Counted from the first letter of the stretch, positions 1-7,942 are shown. The stretch: 24,421 bases of DNA from Bacteroidales bacterium (GCA_004557185.1 SFEP01000036.1:1-24421), one strand, 5' to 3'. A program made the numbers and translations. The notes: generated by a model from the letters alone, not told the origin.

Positions 1-143
1 TTTTTTGACAAAGGGGGCTTGTCCATGATAAGCCGAAAGCCACACTTCTGTTTCTCGGAAAGTTAGGGGTGTAGTCTTAGGGTTTAGCGGACAGTAATAC
101 CTTTGAATGTCATTCGTTTAGCTCAAAAAAGTATTACCGGGCA

Positions 144-320
144 TCAAATCACAGTTATTCCATATTCCTCAATTTTGAAATAAAGGGTGGTAAGTCCGAT
201 TTTGAGCAGGCGGGCCGTTTCTGTTTTATTGCCGTGCGTATGGTGGAGCACCTTGATGATGTGGTTGCGCTCCACGCTCTTCAGGTCAAAGGCATCATCG
301 GCTGCCGAGGATGCTTGGAG
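144..320 (-). pseudogene. C-terminal remnant of a sigma-54-dependent response regulator (Fis-type HTH)
   Basis: Seen: read on the minus strand, 58 sense codons followed by TGA (146-144) encode a typical NtrC-family C-terminal helix-turn-helix. It begins around FDLKSVERNHIIKVL, continues with GNKTETARLLKIG and ends TLYFKIEEYGI shortly before the stop. An in-frame TGA lies directly upstream at 323-321, and neither the AAA+ nor the receiver domain is encoded on that side. The same frame is open above that TGA back to an ATG at 401-399 (26 codons, Lys/Asn-rich), but that part resembles nothing I know. Known: in this family the HTH is the last ~45 residues of a ~450-residue protein, so only about an eighth remains. 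Inference: the gene was cut by a deletion or insertion and the HTH is a relic. An in-frame stop in an otherwise expressed gene is less likely, since no ATPase domain is present. Confidence 0.75.
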
Positions 321-587
321 TCAAATTGACTGTTTTCTGGATATCCCTACATTAAATACCTGTGTTTTCTTCTTTTCTTGCTTGTCGTTTACGTTTTTCA
401 TCGTTTCAAAATATTGATAGTGAATAGGCTTCTTCAATATTTGGCATCATCCGGCTTTACGCATTGTGATAGAACAGAAGCGGGGGGGCGCCCATTTCTA
501 TCACCTGTAATATGTTTTTTCAGGCATCATCAACCCTTTCATCTCAGCCAGCGGGTTTGACGCTGCATTTGGCTGGAACTACCCTCT
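321..587. other. AT-rich non-coding stretch beside the truncated regulator
   Basis: No supportable gene. About 321-480 is clearly richer in A and T than the rest of the window, and it ends abruptly at the regulator remnant. Only short unconvincing ORFs occur here. This composition next to a cut gene fits an old insertion or rearrangement scar, but I see no transposase, terminal inverted repeat or target duplication. Confidence 0.4.
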
Positions 588-1301
588 CTAAAACTCTAAT
601 CTGAATCCCTTCTGCTTCAGTTCTTCATACTTCGCCTTGTTGAAGCGAAAGAGGAAGGCTTCTTTCTTCTGTGACGGATTAACCGTTTCGTCTAACTGTT
701 CGAGCATTTCCAGACGCTTCATTTTGTTGTAGAAGTTGCGACGGTCGAAACGCACGTTCAGTATGGCCTCGTAGAGATTCTGCAGTTCCTTGATGGTGAA
801 CGCCTCAGGCAGCAGTTCAAAGCCCACGGGCTCAAAGTGAATCTGCTGACGCAATGCCTGCTCTGCCTTGCGAAGTATCTGGTCGTGGTCGAAAGCCAAC
901 TGCGGTACCTCGTCGAGAGCGAACCACCGCGCGTCGGCAGCATCATCGCCGCCCTTCACCTCCTGCATCCTCACCAAAGCATAGTAGGCTATGGTAATGA
1001 CTCGCTCACGAGGGTCACGCTGCGGCGCTGTGAAGGTATGAAACTGCCGAATGTAGGCACCTGCCAGCCCCGTCTCCTCCTGCAACTCACGCAACGCGCC
1101 TTCTTCGGCCCGCTCATCCATCTTCAAGAAGCCTCCGGGGAAAGCCCACCGCCCCTTGAAGGGCTCGATGCCTCGCTGCACCAAAAGGACTTTCAACTTG
1201 GTACCGTCAAATCCGAATATGACACAGTCGGTCGTCACACTCGGATGGGGGTACTTATAGCAGTATTTCAACTCCCCGTTATGCTGGTTCTCCATATCCA
1301 T
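588..1301 (-). CDS. NUDIX hydrolase with C-terminal winged helix (NrtR/AraR-like regulator)
   Basis: The 237-residue protein has an N-terminal NUDIX domain and a C-terminal winged-helix region (about residues 150-235, including FELLPEAFTIKELQ and FDRRNFYNKMKRL). The NUDIX box is complete at residues 57-79: G57, E63, then RELQEETGL at 71-79, so the metal-binding glutamates are intact. In the NrtR family the NUDIX domain senses a nucleotide-sugar or ADP-ribose type ligand and the winged helix binds DNA; Bacteroides AraR is a relative. An intact box leaves open whether this one also hydrolyses its ligand. An earlier in-frame ATG at 1388 was rejected because a full promoter lies at 1329-1359, inside that extension. 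The ATG at 1301 gives a ~23-nt leader; 1295 is an alternative. No sugar operon adjoins it, so the target is unknown. Confidence 0.88.
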   Translation of the reverse strand: MDMENQHNGELKYCYKYPHPSVTTDCVIFGFDGTKLKVLLVQRGIEPFKGRWAFPGGFLKMDERAEEGALRELQEETGLAGAYIRQFHTFTAPQRDPRERVITIAYYALVRMQEVKGGDDAADARWFALDEVPQLAFDHDQILRKAEQALRQQIHFEPVGFELLPEAFTIKELQNLYEAILNVRFDRRNFYNKMKRLEMLEQLDETVNPSQKKEAFLFRFNKAKYEELKQKGFRLEF

Positions 1302-1328
1302 ATTATCAATTGCGTTATAATTACACCG

Positions 1329-1359
1329 CAAAGGTAATGTTTTGATGTAGAAGAACAAA
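1329..1359 (-). promoter_or_regulatory. Bacteroidetes-type promoter of the NUDIX regulator
   Basis: On the minus strand TTTG (1359-1356) is followed after 19 nt by TACCTTTG (1336-1329), an exact match to the Bacteroidetes -33/-7 pattern TTTG-N19-21-TAnnTTTG. It sits ~27 nt before the chosen ATG and decides the start of that gene. Confidence 0.85.
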
Positions 1360-1477
1360 TATTCCTGCGTAATGATTACACGCAACAAGCTTTTTTGTCT
1401 GATTCTACTGTGCCAGCCTATCTCAGCCGCCTCCCCGCCCTTTTCCTCCTACTCCTATAGTTTGTTCTCCTATCACA

Positions 1478-1523
1478 CACAAGAGGCACTGCCCACCTTG
1501 TGTGTGGTGCAGTGCCTCTTGTG
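1478..1523. terminator. Long perfect hairpin between recA and the NUDIX gene
   Basis: Arms 1478-1492 (CACAAGAGGCACTGC) and 1509-1523 are perfect 15-bp complements around a 16-nt loop that itself contains CCAC/GTGG. A second imperfect stem-loop lies closer to recA (ACGTTTT at 1533-1539 with AAAACGT at 1574-1580, plus CTGCGT/ACGCAG). The position, 75 nt past the recA stop and before the next promoter, suggests a transcription stop. No T-tract follows on either strand, so it may instead protect the mRNA 3' end. Confidence 0.6.
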
Positions 1524-1597
1524 CGTAGATTTACGTTTTGTCGCTGCGTGCATGTTCCGCAACGCAGAGGCAGAAAACGTAGGTCAGTGAGCAAGGC

Positions 1598-2632
1598 TCA
1601 ATCCTCGCCATGCTCTTTCAGCGCTTCGGCAATTTTCTGGTTCAATTCGTCGGCCAGTTCGGGGTTGTCGGCTATGAGGCGCTTAACGGCATCGCGGCCT
1701 TGTCCCAGGCGCGTTTCGCCGTAGCTGAACCACGAGCCGCTCTTCTTGATGATGCCCAGGTCTACGCCCAGGTCTACGATTTCACCTTCGCGGGAGATGC
1801 CGGTGCCGAATGCGATTTCGAACTCGGCCTTGCGGAAGGGAGGGGCCACCTTGTTCTTCACCACCTTCACTCGCACTTGGTTGCCGACGGGGGTGTCGCC
1901 GTCCTTGATGGTAGTGACGCGGCGTATGTCGAGGCGCACGGAGGAGTAGAACTTGAGGGCGTTACCGCCGGTGGTGGTTTCGGGGTTGCCAAAGGTGATG
2001 CCAATCTTCTCGCGCAACTGGTTGATGAAGATGCACGTGGTGTTGGTCTTGCTGATGGTCGAGGTGAGTTTGCGCAGCGCTTGGCTCATAAGGCGGGCTT
2101 GCAAACCTACTTTGTTGTCGCCCATGTCGCCCTCTATTTCGGCCTTGGGGGTGAGCGCGGCTACGGAGTCAACGACGATGATGTCGATGGCTGAGGAGCG
2201 GATGAGCTGGTCGGCAATTTCGAGTGCTTCCTCGCCGTTGTCGGGCTGCGAGATGAGGAGTTCGTCGACATTCACACCCAGTTTGGCCGCATAAAAGCGG
2301 TCGAAGGCATGCTCGGCGTCAATGAAGGCTGCGATGCCTCCGTTCTTCTGCGCCTCGGCAATGGCGTGGATGGCGAGGGTGGTTTTGCCTGACGACTCGG
2401 GGCCGTAGATTTCGATGATGCGGCCTTTGGGATAACCGCCCACGCCAAGTGCAGCGTTGAGGGCAAGGCTACCGGTGGATATCACCTCCACGTTTTCCAC
2501 CTTCTCGTCGCCGAGTTTCATGATGGAGCCTTTACCAAAGTCCTTTTCAATTTTTGCCATAGCGGCCTGCAGCGCTTTCAGTTTTTCGCTGGCGGCTACG
2601 GCCTCTATTATTTCGTCTTGCGATTTTGCCAT
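1598..2632 (-). CDS. recA: RecA recombinase
   Basis: RecA forms ATP-dependent filaments on single-stranded DNA, drives strand exchange and activates LexA-type cleavage. The 344-residue protein is full length. Visible elements: an N-terminal polymerisation helix region, Walker A GPESSGKT at 77-84, catalytic Glu107 in FIDAEHA, Walker B IIVVDSVAAL at 151-160, and the DNA-binding loop with NQLREKIGITFGNPETTTGG around 204-223. The C-terminus ends in an acidic tail. It starts 46 nt downstream of the bcp stop with no hairpin or promoter of its own in between, so it is probably co-transcribed with bcp. No SOS-box-like operator was recognised upstream. Identity is certain from sequence. Confidence 0.99.
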   Translation of the reverse strand: MAKSQDEIIEAVAASEKLKALQAAMAKIEKDFGKGSIMKLGDEKVENVEVISTGSLALNAALGVGGYPKGRIIEIYGPESSGKTTLAIHAIAEAQKNGGIAAFIDAEHAFDRFYAAKLGVNVDELLISQPDNGEEALEIADQLIRSSAIDIIVVDSVAALTPKAEIEGDMGDNKVGLQARLMSQALRKLTSTISKTNTTCIFINQLREKIGITFGNPETTTGGNALKFYSSVRLDIRRVTTIKDGDTPVGNQVRVKVVKNKVAPPFRKAEFEIAFGTGISREGEIVDLGVDLGIIKKSGSWFSYGETRLGQGRDAVKRLIADNPELADELNQKIAEALKEHGED

Positions 2633-2678
2633 AAATTCTGTCTATAAGGTGTATGATGAAATGTAATTGTGGTCGCGG

Positions 2679-3155
2679 TCAATCCTGCTCGGCTGCCTGC
2701 AGTGCGGCCATCACCTGCTCGGCGTGCGTTTTCGTCTTGATTTCCTTGGGCAGGAACACGCGGCGTATGCTGCCGTCGGGACCGATGACAAAGGTGGTGC
2801 GCAGGGTGCCCATGTAGGTACGTCCGTAGAGTTTCTTCTCGCCCCACACACCTGCTGCCTGCACCAGTTGCTTGTCCACGTCGGCCACAAGGTGGAAGGG
2901 CAGTTGCTGCTTGTCGATGAAGCGCTGGTGCGAGGCTGCGCTGTCCACGCTCACGCCCACCACTTCAACGCCCTGTTCGCGGAGCGCGGCGTAGTGGTCG
3001 CGGAAGCTGCATGCCTCGGCCGTGCAGCCCGACGTACTGTCTTTGGGATAGAAATAAACTACAAGTGTGCGGCCGGCATAGTCGCTCACCCGCACTTCGC
3101 GGCCCGCCTCATCAAGGCCGAGCACGTCTGGGAATTTGTCGTCTGTGTGTAACAT
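2679..3155 (-). CDS. bcp: Thioredoxin-dependent peroxiredoxin (BCP/PrxQ)
   Basis: This cytoplasmic enzyme reduces hydrogen peroxide and organic peroxides, using thioredoxin as donor. The 158-residue protein has the PrxQ active site PKDSTSGCTAEAC: peroxidatic Cys44 and resolving Cys49 are five apart, as in E. coli BCP. The threonine preceding the usual Pro-Gly-Cys is kept, but the proline is replaced by serine (TSGC rather than TPGC). The later TLRTTFVIGPDG segment supplies the conserved arginine. It is the first gene of a probable bcp-recA unit; pairing of these two is familiar in Bacteroidales. The promoter at 3161-3191 ends only five bases before the ATG, so the mRNA may be almost leaderless. 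No later Met fits, because the conserved fold begins within ten residues of this start. Confidence 0.96.
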   Translation of the reverse strand: MLHTDDKFPDVLGLDEAGREVRVSDYAGRTLVVYFYPKDSTSGCTAEACSFRDHYAALREQGVEVVGVSVDSAASHQRFIDKQQLPFHLVADVDKQLVQAAGVWGEKKLYGRTYMGTLRTTFVIGPDGSIRRVFLPKEIKTKTHAEQVMAALQAAEQD

Positions 3156-3160
3156 GCTTG

Positions 3161-3191
3161 CAAAGATAGGGCAAGATGCACATTAGGCCAA
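3161..3191 (-). promoter_or_regulatory. Promoter of bcp-recA, almost abutting the start codon
   Basis: On the minus strand TTG (3191-3189), 20 nt, then TATCTTTG (3168-3161) matches the Bacteroidetes promoter pattern. Only CAAGC separates the -7 box from the bcp ATG, against 22-27 nt for the NUDIX, GSCFA and phosphodiesterase genes here. Confidence 0.7.
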
Positions 3192-3243
3192 GCATGCTTT
3201 TTGATTTTTTCTTAGGCAGAAAGATGGCTTCGCTCTTCTCTCC

Positions 3244-4713
3244 TCAGAACTTGAAATAGATGAACGGCTGCACGTCGCTGCCCTTCACCTGCACCACCCA
3301 CACAATCATCAGCACCAGCAGCAGCGCATGCACCCACAGCGGAGCCACGGCTACGCGAACCGTGGTGCGTTCGCTCCAGCGGGTGGGCAGGAAATGCAGC
3401 ACAAAGCCTGCCACCATGAGCGCCGTGACGGCGGGATAGCCCGCCACGAACTGCGTGATGAGTTGCGGCTGGAAGTTGGTGAAGATTTGCGTGAGCATGG
3501 CCACACTGGCCTCAAACGAGGTGCCGGCGAAGAAGAGCCAGCTGAAGCACACCACATGGAAGGTGAGAACAATGGCGAAGCACTTGCGCACACCCCGAGA
3601 GCGGTAATGCTTGTCGTGCCCCAGCAGGGTGCGCCACGCCTTGTGCAGGCACAGCGCCACGCCGTGCACGCAGCCCCACACCACGAAGTTCCACGATGCG
3701 CCGTGCCACAATCCGCCCAGCAGCATGGTGAGAAATTGGTTCAGATACATGCGCCAGCGGCCGCAACGGTTGCCGCCCAGTGAGATGTAGAGGTAATCGC
3801 GCAGCCAGGTGGAGAGCGAAATGTGCCAGCGGCGCCAGAAGTCGGTGATGGAGTCGCTCTTGTAGGGCGCACGAAAGTTGGCGGGCAGGTGAAAGCCCAT
3901 CCACAGCGCAATGCCGATGGCCATGTCGGAGTAGCCCGAGAAGTCGCAATAGAGCTGCAGTGCGTAGCCGTACACGCCGAGCAGGTTTTCAAGTCCTGAG
4001 TAAAGTTGAGGATTGTCGAAGATGCGCGACACGAAGTTCACGCTGATGTAGTCAGAAACTACGCATTTCTTGAAGAGCCCCATGACCACATACCAAGCCC
4101 CCGTGCCCATCATGGTGTGGCTCACGCACAGCGGGCGGCGCAACTGCGGCAGAAAGGTGCGGGCACGCAGAATGGGACCAGCCAGCAAGGTGGGAAAAAA
4201 GCTCACGAAGAAGGCAAAGTCCGTCAGGCGGTGCGTGGCGGGCATCTTGCGGCGGTACACGTCGATGATGTAACTCATGCTCTGGAACGTGAAGAACGAG
4301 ATGCCTACGAGCATGGGCAGGTCGAGGTGCGCATCGGGCGCAGCCAGTCCCCACCCCGCCAGGGTGGAGAGCAGCAGGTTGGTGTATTTGAAAAAGCCCA
4401 GTTGCAGCAGCATGAAGCCCACCGCAAACCACATCCAGGCACGGCGTGCGCGCTGCCCCTGGCACAGGTCCATGCGCCAGGCACTGAAAAAGTTGACCAG
4501 CGTGATGATGGCCAACAGCATAACCCACGCTCCTGCATTCTTGTAATAGAAGTAATAGGAGCAGGCCGTCACATAGAGCAGGCGCAAGGCCACGGTGCGG
4601 CGCGACGACAGCAGCGTGTAGCACACCATGAAGGCCAGAAAGAAGAAAAGGAAGAAGGCGGTGTTGAACAGCAGCGGCGACGCAGGGTCGAAGTATAGCA
4701 ATTGGGTAAGCAT
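3244..4713 (-). CDS. MBOAT-family membrane O-acyltransferase (AlgI/DltB-like)
   Basis: The 489-residue polytopic protein has roughly ten or more hydrophobic segments. It carries the MBOAT signature: DFWRRWHISLSTWLRDYLYI at 291-310 and GGLWHGASWNFVVWG at 333-347. His337 corresponds to the family's catalytic histidine, and His297 is the conserved histidine of the first motif. MBOAT proteins of this branch move an acyl group, usually acetyl, across the inner membrane to a periplasmic acceptor such as alginate, peptidoglycan or teichoic acid. Two SGNH proteins lie directly upstream on the same strand, matching the MBOAT-plus-SGNH layout in which the SGNH partner completes transfer. The acceptor cannot be read from the sequence; a surface polysaccharide or peptidoglycan is my inference. 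The gap to SGNH1 is 137 nt. The start is supported by the family's YxP-type N-terminus. Confidence 0.93.
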   Translation of the reverse strand: MLTQLLYFDPASPLLFNTAFFLFFFLAFMVCYTLLSSRRTVALRLLYVTACSYYFYYKNAGAWVMLLAIITLVNFFSAWRMDLCQGQRARRAWMWFAVGFMLLQLGFFKYTNLLLSTLAGWGLAAPDAHLDLPMLVGISFFTFQSMSYIIDVYRRKMPATHRLTDFAFFVSFFPTLLAGPILRARTFLPQLRRPLCVSHTMMGTGAWYVVMGLFKKCVVSDYISVNFVSRIFDNPQLYSGLENLLGVYGYALQLYCDFSGYSDMAIGIALWMGFHLPANFRAPYKSDSITDFWRRWHISLSTWLRDYLYISLGGNRCGRWRMYLNQFLTMLLGGLWHGASWNFVVWGCVHGVALCLHKAWRTLLGHDKHYRSRGVRKCFAIVLTFHVVCFSWLFFAGTSFEASVAMLTQIFTNFQPQLITQFVAGYPAVTALMVAGFVLHFLPTRWSERTTVRVAVAPLWVHALLLVLMIVWVVQVKGSDVQPFIYFKF

Positions 4714-4850
4714 GCGGCTTCGTGTGTGAAGAAACAGAGGAGAGGCTAAATGATGGGCGGAGCAGCGCGTGGCGGGCTACTCGTAGGTTAGGTTATGCTG
4801 AGGCTGTCACGTCATGCAGCACTCCATTATATATATAGGTGTAGCGGCCG

Positions 4851-5978
4851 TCAGTCAGTCAGTGCCACGAGCAGGGCTTCGGCCAGCATGCGTCCCTGCA
4901 CGTCGTAGCCGGCTGGGGTGAAGTGCACGCGGTCAGGACGCATGTAGTGGGCGGCCTCCCAGTTGCGCTGTGCAGCCTCGGCCCCGCCGCATATTTCGAA
5001 GAGATTCCACACGGGCAGTCCGCGCTGCTCGCCCACCTGCTCTATCAGGGTCGCACAACGTGCGCTCATGGGGTTGGGCCTCAGCACCGTGCGCACACGC
5101 CCCGTGCGCTTGCGCTGCCGCGCTGTCACATGGTAGTCCACATAGCGCGTAGGCAGAAAGTCGCCCGGCGGCGTGGTGAGCAGCACCACGGCATCGGGGC
5201 AGGCAGCCTGCAGGGCGTCGAGAAACTCGTTGAGCTGCGCCTCGTGCACCCTTTCCAGGTAGCCCATGCCGTGCGCCTCGTTGGTGCCGAGCGAGAGGAT
5301 GATGAGGTCGGGATGGCGCGAAGCAAAGGATTGCAGGTAGTCGGCCGTAAGGAAATGGCGGTTGGTAGCACCGTTGCGGGCAATGTAGGAAAAATACACG
5401 CCGTTGCCTTCCGTCTGCGAGTCGGCCTTTCCCAAGTAGGTGTGCAGCACGCGGCTGACAGCCTGCGGGAAGGCATTGCCCCGCACATGCGAGTCGCCCA
5501 CATGCAGCACACGCAGCGGACGGTCGCCCGCCACAAGGATGGGCACCAAGGGCTGCAGCAACTGTGCCCGCGTAATGACATTGCTGGTGCGGTGGCGGAA
5601 GGAGGTGGGCACCGAACTCTGCGGCATGGCGGGCAGCGACAAGCGCACGGGCTCCTCGTCGGGGTGCGGCACGGTGTCGAAGGCTGTGGCCAGTGCCTGC
5701 CGCTGATGCGCGGAGCGCGCGGGGAGCACATCTTGGCGCAGCGGACTGAGTGCCAGCAGCACAGTGAGCACAAAGGCCCAGCCGCCAAGCAGCATATACA
5801 GCTTGCGCAGGCTACACTGTGAGTGTTCACCTCGGGCAAGTGGAAGCGGCGTGAAGTCGAGCCCCGTGGTAGTGCCCTGCCAGTGGGGCTGCTCAGTGCG
5901 GGTCACGCTGCGGTTGCCAGCGGCGGGCATGCCCGTTTCAGGGCGTCGCCTGTCGGCGTTTGTATTGTTCGTGTCCAT
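4851..5978 (-). CDS. Membrane-anchored SGNH/GDSL hydrolase-fold protein (SGNH1 of the acyltransferase cassette)
   Basis: Numbered from the ATG at 5978 (375 residues), the protein has a ~60-residue polar N-terminus, one membrane segment at about 60-80 (LYMLLGGWAFVLTVLLAL) and an exported SGNH domain. Block I is HVGDSHVRG (GDS around 161-163). The block III region is LSLGTNEAHG with Asn233, and block V is DRVHF with Asp349 and His352, so the Ser/Asp/His triad and the oxyanion Asn are all present. Such proteins act as periplasmic acyl carriers, transferases or esterases with an MBOAT partner. The start is uncertain: ATG 5978 overlaps the upstream gene by 41 nt, ATG 5930 would avoid overlap, and ATG 6029 overlaps by 92 nt. 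A CTGA tetranucleotide is repeated three times across the stop codon. Confidence 0.85.
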   Translation of the reverse strand: MDTNNTNADRRRPETGMPAAGNRSVTRTEQPHWQGTTTGLDFTPLPLARGEHSQCSLRKLYMLLGGWAFVLTVLLALSPLRQDVLPARSAHQRQALATAFDTVPHPDEEPVRLSLPAMPQSSVPTSFRHRTSNVITRAQLLQPLVPILVAGDRPLRVLHVGDSHVRGNAFPQAVSRVLHTYLGKADSQTEGNGVYFSYIARNGATNRHFLTADYLQSFASRHPDLIILSLGTNEAHGMGYLERVHEAQLNEFLDALQAACPDAVVLLTTPPGDFLPTRYVDYHVTARQRKRTGRVRTVLRPNPMSARCATLIEQVGEQRGLPVWNLFEICGGAEAAQRNWEAAHYMRPDRVHFTPAGYDVQGRMLAEALLVALTD

Positions 5979-7338
5979 GCACAAGGGTTTTATATAATAG
6001 GTGTGCGATGCGTTTTCCGCCTCGCGCATTGATGTGGGTGTAGTCCTTGCCGGCCTCAGGCGGCGTCATGGCGGCCATACGGCGTATGCTGCCCTCGCCG
6101 CCCATAGCCTGAAACAGGTTCCAGTAGGCCACATGGCTCTCGGCGGCCACATTCTGCTGATACTTCATGAGTGCCAGTACGCCCGGCATGGTGTGCAGCT
6201 GTCCGTCGTCGAGTTTGTCCTCGCGGTCGCCCACCCCCACTATGAGTATGCCTGCCTGCGGAAAGGCCGTCTTGAGGCGTTCCACCACGTGCTTCATCTG
6301 GCGTGCGTAGGCATCGTAGCGCAGCTGCTTCTTGCTGGCCACGTTGAGGCCAAACTGCACCACAATGAGGTCGTAGGGGCGCAACTCACCAAAGCGTGTG
6401 AGCTGCTCCACGGGCACTTCGGCCAGCGTGATGCCGCTGCTGCCGCGCAGCGAGAAGTTGTCCACCGACACGCCCTCGCGGCCCTCCACGGCCACACCCC
6501 AGCACACGTAGCCCTGCGGCACCTGCCACTTCACGCTGCCGGCACGGCCTTCGTAGCGCAGTGCCTGAAAGCCCGCTCCGCCCTGCACGGGCAGGGCCAG
6601 CACAGGACCGTTGTTCAGCTTCACGCCCACAGGGGCCGAGCCGCGGGGCGAGAGGTAGATGGTTTGCACCTCGCAGGTGTCGAGGCCGAGCTCACGCGTG
6701 CCCTTCACCTCAATCCATGCCGCACTCCGCGCCGTGCCGTAGCGCTGCGACAGCCCCAGCTCTTCACGGGCATAGCGGCCCTTGTCGAGCACGCTCAAAC
6801 TCTCCCAGCCACCGTAGCGCTGGTGCACCGTGCCGCGGTTGGCGGCATAGGGCGGTGCGGCATCCAGAAAGCCCACCCCGCAGCCACCGTAACGCCGTTG
6901 CAGTTCGCGACGCAGGTCGGAGGTGAGTATGTCCACCTCAATGAAGGAGTCGCCCAGATAGGCCACACGCACCGGTCGGCCCAGCGCGGCGCGCTCGGTC
7001 AGGGCACGGTAGAAGGGCGTCATGCCGCGCTCCGTGTCGTCCTCGTAGTCGTCAATGCACACCATGCCCGGCGGGCAACTGTCGCGCACGGCCTGACGGG
7101 CGGGCGGCACGTCGGGCAGCGTGGCCAGCAGAGCCGCTGTGGTGGCAGCACTGTCGGCCGGTGTGAGGTCGCTCAGAAAGTCAACGCGCTTGAAGGTATA
7201 GCCGCCCCACTCGGCGGCCGGCACCCAGTGCAAGGGCAGCAGCGCACCAAGCACCACAACAAGGAGCAATACTATTTTGAAAGGGGAATTCTTCAACGTA
7301 GGAGGGTGTAAATGAAAGGTGGCATACGCGCCCTGCAT
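5938..7338 (-). CDS. SGNH hydrolase-fold protein with long insert (SGNH2 of the acyltransferase cassette)
   Basis: Numbered from the ATG at 7338 (466 residues), a short N-terminus precedes an uncleaved signal anchor at about 21-37 (VLLLVVVLGALLPL). Block I is VAYLGDSFIE (GDS at 129-131), the block III position is QFGLNVAS (Asn332), and block V is DYTHIN (Asp432, His435). About 200 residues separate blocks I and III; they include a beta-rich stretch (TCEVQTIYLSP, VSVDNFSLRGSSG) that probably forms an inserted sandwich domain. This resembles acyl-handling SGNH partners more than a simple esterase. It is first in the cassette and overlaps SGNH1, which implies translational coupling. A TTG at 7293 gives a start just before the membrane anchor and may be the true one; ATG 7383 is less likely. 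Confidence 0.83.
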   Translation of the reverse strand: MQGAYATFHLHPPTLKNSPFKIVLLLVVVLGALLPLHWVPAAEWGGYTFKRVDFLSDLTPADSAATTAALLATLPDVPPARQAVRDSCPPGMVCIDDYEDDTERGMTPFYRALTERAALGRPVRVAYLGDSFIEVDILTSDLRRELQRRYGGCGVGFLDAAPPYAANRGTVHQRYGGWESLSVLDKGRYAREELGLSQRYGTARSAAWIEVKGTRELGLDTCEVQTIYLSPRGSAPVGVKLNNGPVLALPVQGGAGFQALRYEGRAGSVKWQVPQGYVCWGVAVEGREGVSVDNFSLRGSSGITLAEVPVEQLTRFGELRPYDLIVVQFGLNVASKKQLRYDAYARQMKHVVERLKTAFPQAGILIVGVGDREDKLDDGQLHTMPGVLALMKYQQNVAAESHVAYWNLFQAMGGEGSIRRMAAMTPPEAGKDYTHINARGGKRIAHLLYKTLVHGHEQYKRRQATP

Positions 7339-7448
7339 GCCGTGCGTGCAGCAGTGTGCACCGCTACGGGGCAAGGAGGACATGCCTACGTCAAACTTCT
7401 ATCATTAAAAATGTGTGTGTGCGCACCCACGAGGGCTGCGGGGACGCG

Positions 7449-7703
7449 TCATTCGTTTTTCAGCAAACCCGCCTTCAGCAGGCGGTCCTGCACGCGTCCC
7501 AGAAAATAAATTTGCGCGCTGTAGGTGCTGTTGTTCTGATGCAGACGCGCCACGGCTAGGTATTTTTCCACCGTATCGGGCAGGTTCTGCATGCTGGTGG
7601 CTTCGTCCAGCTTCAAGGCGGCAGGCAGTTGGTCGCGCCGCTGCTCAAACCACTGGCATATCTTCTCCACCTCCTCAGGCGTATAGAGTTTTTTGTATTC
7701 CAT
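7449..7703 (-). CDS. Small conserved-looking acidic protein of unknown function
   Basis: The 84-residue protein (MEYKKLYTPEEVEKIC...) is predicted to be mostly helical. It has a TPEEVEKICQWFEQRRDQLP opening, a middle NLPDTVEKYLAVARLHQNN segment and a final helix. From memory it resembles a small Bacteroidetes family with the pattern LPxxVxxYLxVxxxH (possibly DUF6965), which I cannot verify. No enzyme motif or membrane segment is visible. The frame stays open upstream to ATGs at 7718 and 7907. A -7-like box at 7943-7950 would place a transcript start ~30 nt before the 7907 ATG, so the real protein could be up to 152 residues. The core was chosen because the upstream part has no recognisable family character. 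It ends 110 nt before SGNH2 on the same strand. Confidence 0.55.
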   Translation of the reverse strand: MEYKKLYTPEEVEKICQWFEQRRDQLPAALKLDEATSMQNLPDTVEKYLAVARLHQNNSTYSAQIYFLGRVQDRLLKAGLLKNE

Positions 7704-7942
7704 GTCAACCAATATCATTCGCCCCCTTTTCGCGGGGTGTGTATAAGGTGTGCCTATTCGTTCGCCTTGTCCGATTTCCGATGTATCTCTGCGGGCAGCG
7801 TGTATTTCTTTGATAGCCCCATCGGGCAGCGTGACTGAGAAAACAGGCTGTGTATGCACCTGAGAGAAAGGGAAAGCTAACAAAACGCAAGTTTCCAATT
7901 CATTCATACGGTGGGAATGAAAAGCACCCACCTTAAGTGGTG

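Noticed and set aside
1..143. GACAA/TTGTC and GTAATAC/GTATTAC inverted repeats at the left edge as terminator or insertion-sequence end
   Set aside because: The stems are five and seven bases, with no T-tract in the right place and no transposase or target duplication.
4821..4845. Recurrent AT-rich motif TATATAATAGGTGT-like near 4830, 5990, 19150 and 22605
   Set aside because: The copies are poorly conserved, one (5990) lies within a coding frame (LLYK codons), and the AT runs near gene starts fit the usual AT-rich leaders of this phylum.
4851..4863. Tandem CTGA tetranucleotide across the SGNH1 stop codon as a phase-variation tract
   Set aside because: There are only three units, at the extreme C-terminus; slippage would alter only the last residues.
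6001..7311. 436-codon plus-strand open frame opposite SGNH2
   Set aside because: Antisense shadow of a gene with clear SGNH motifs; the composition is that of a reversed coding strand.
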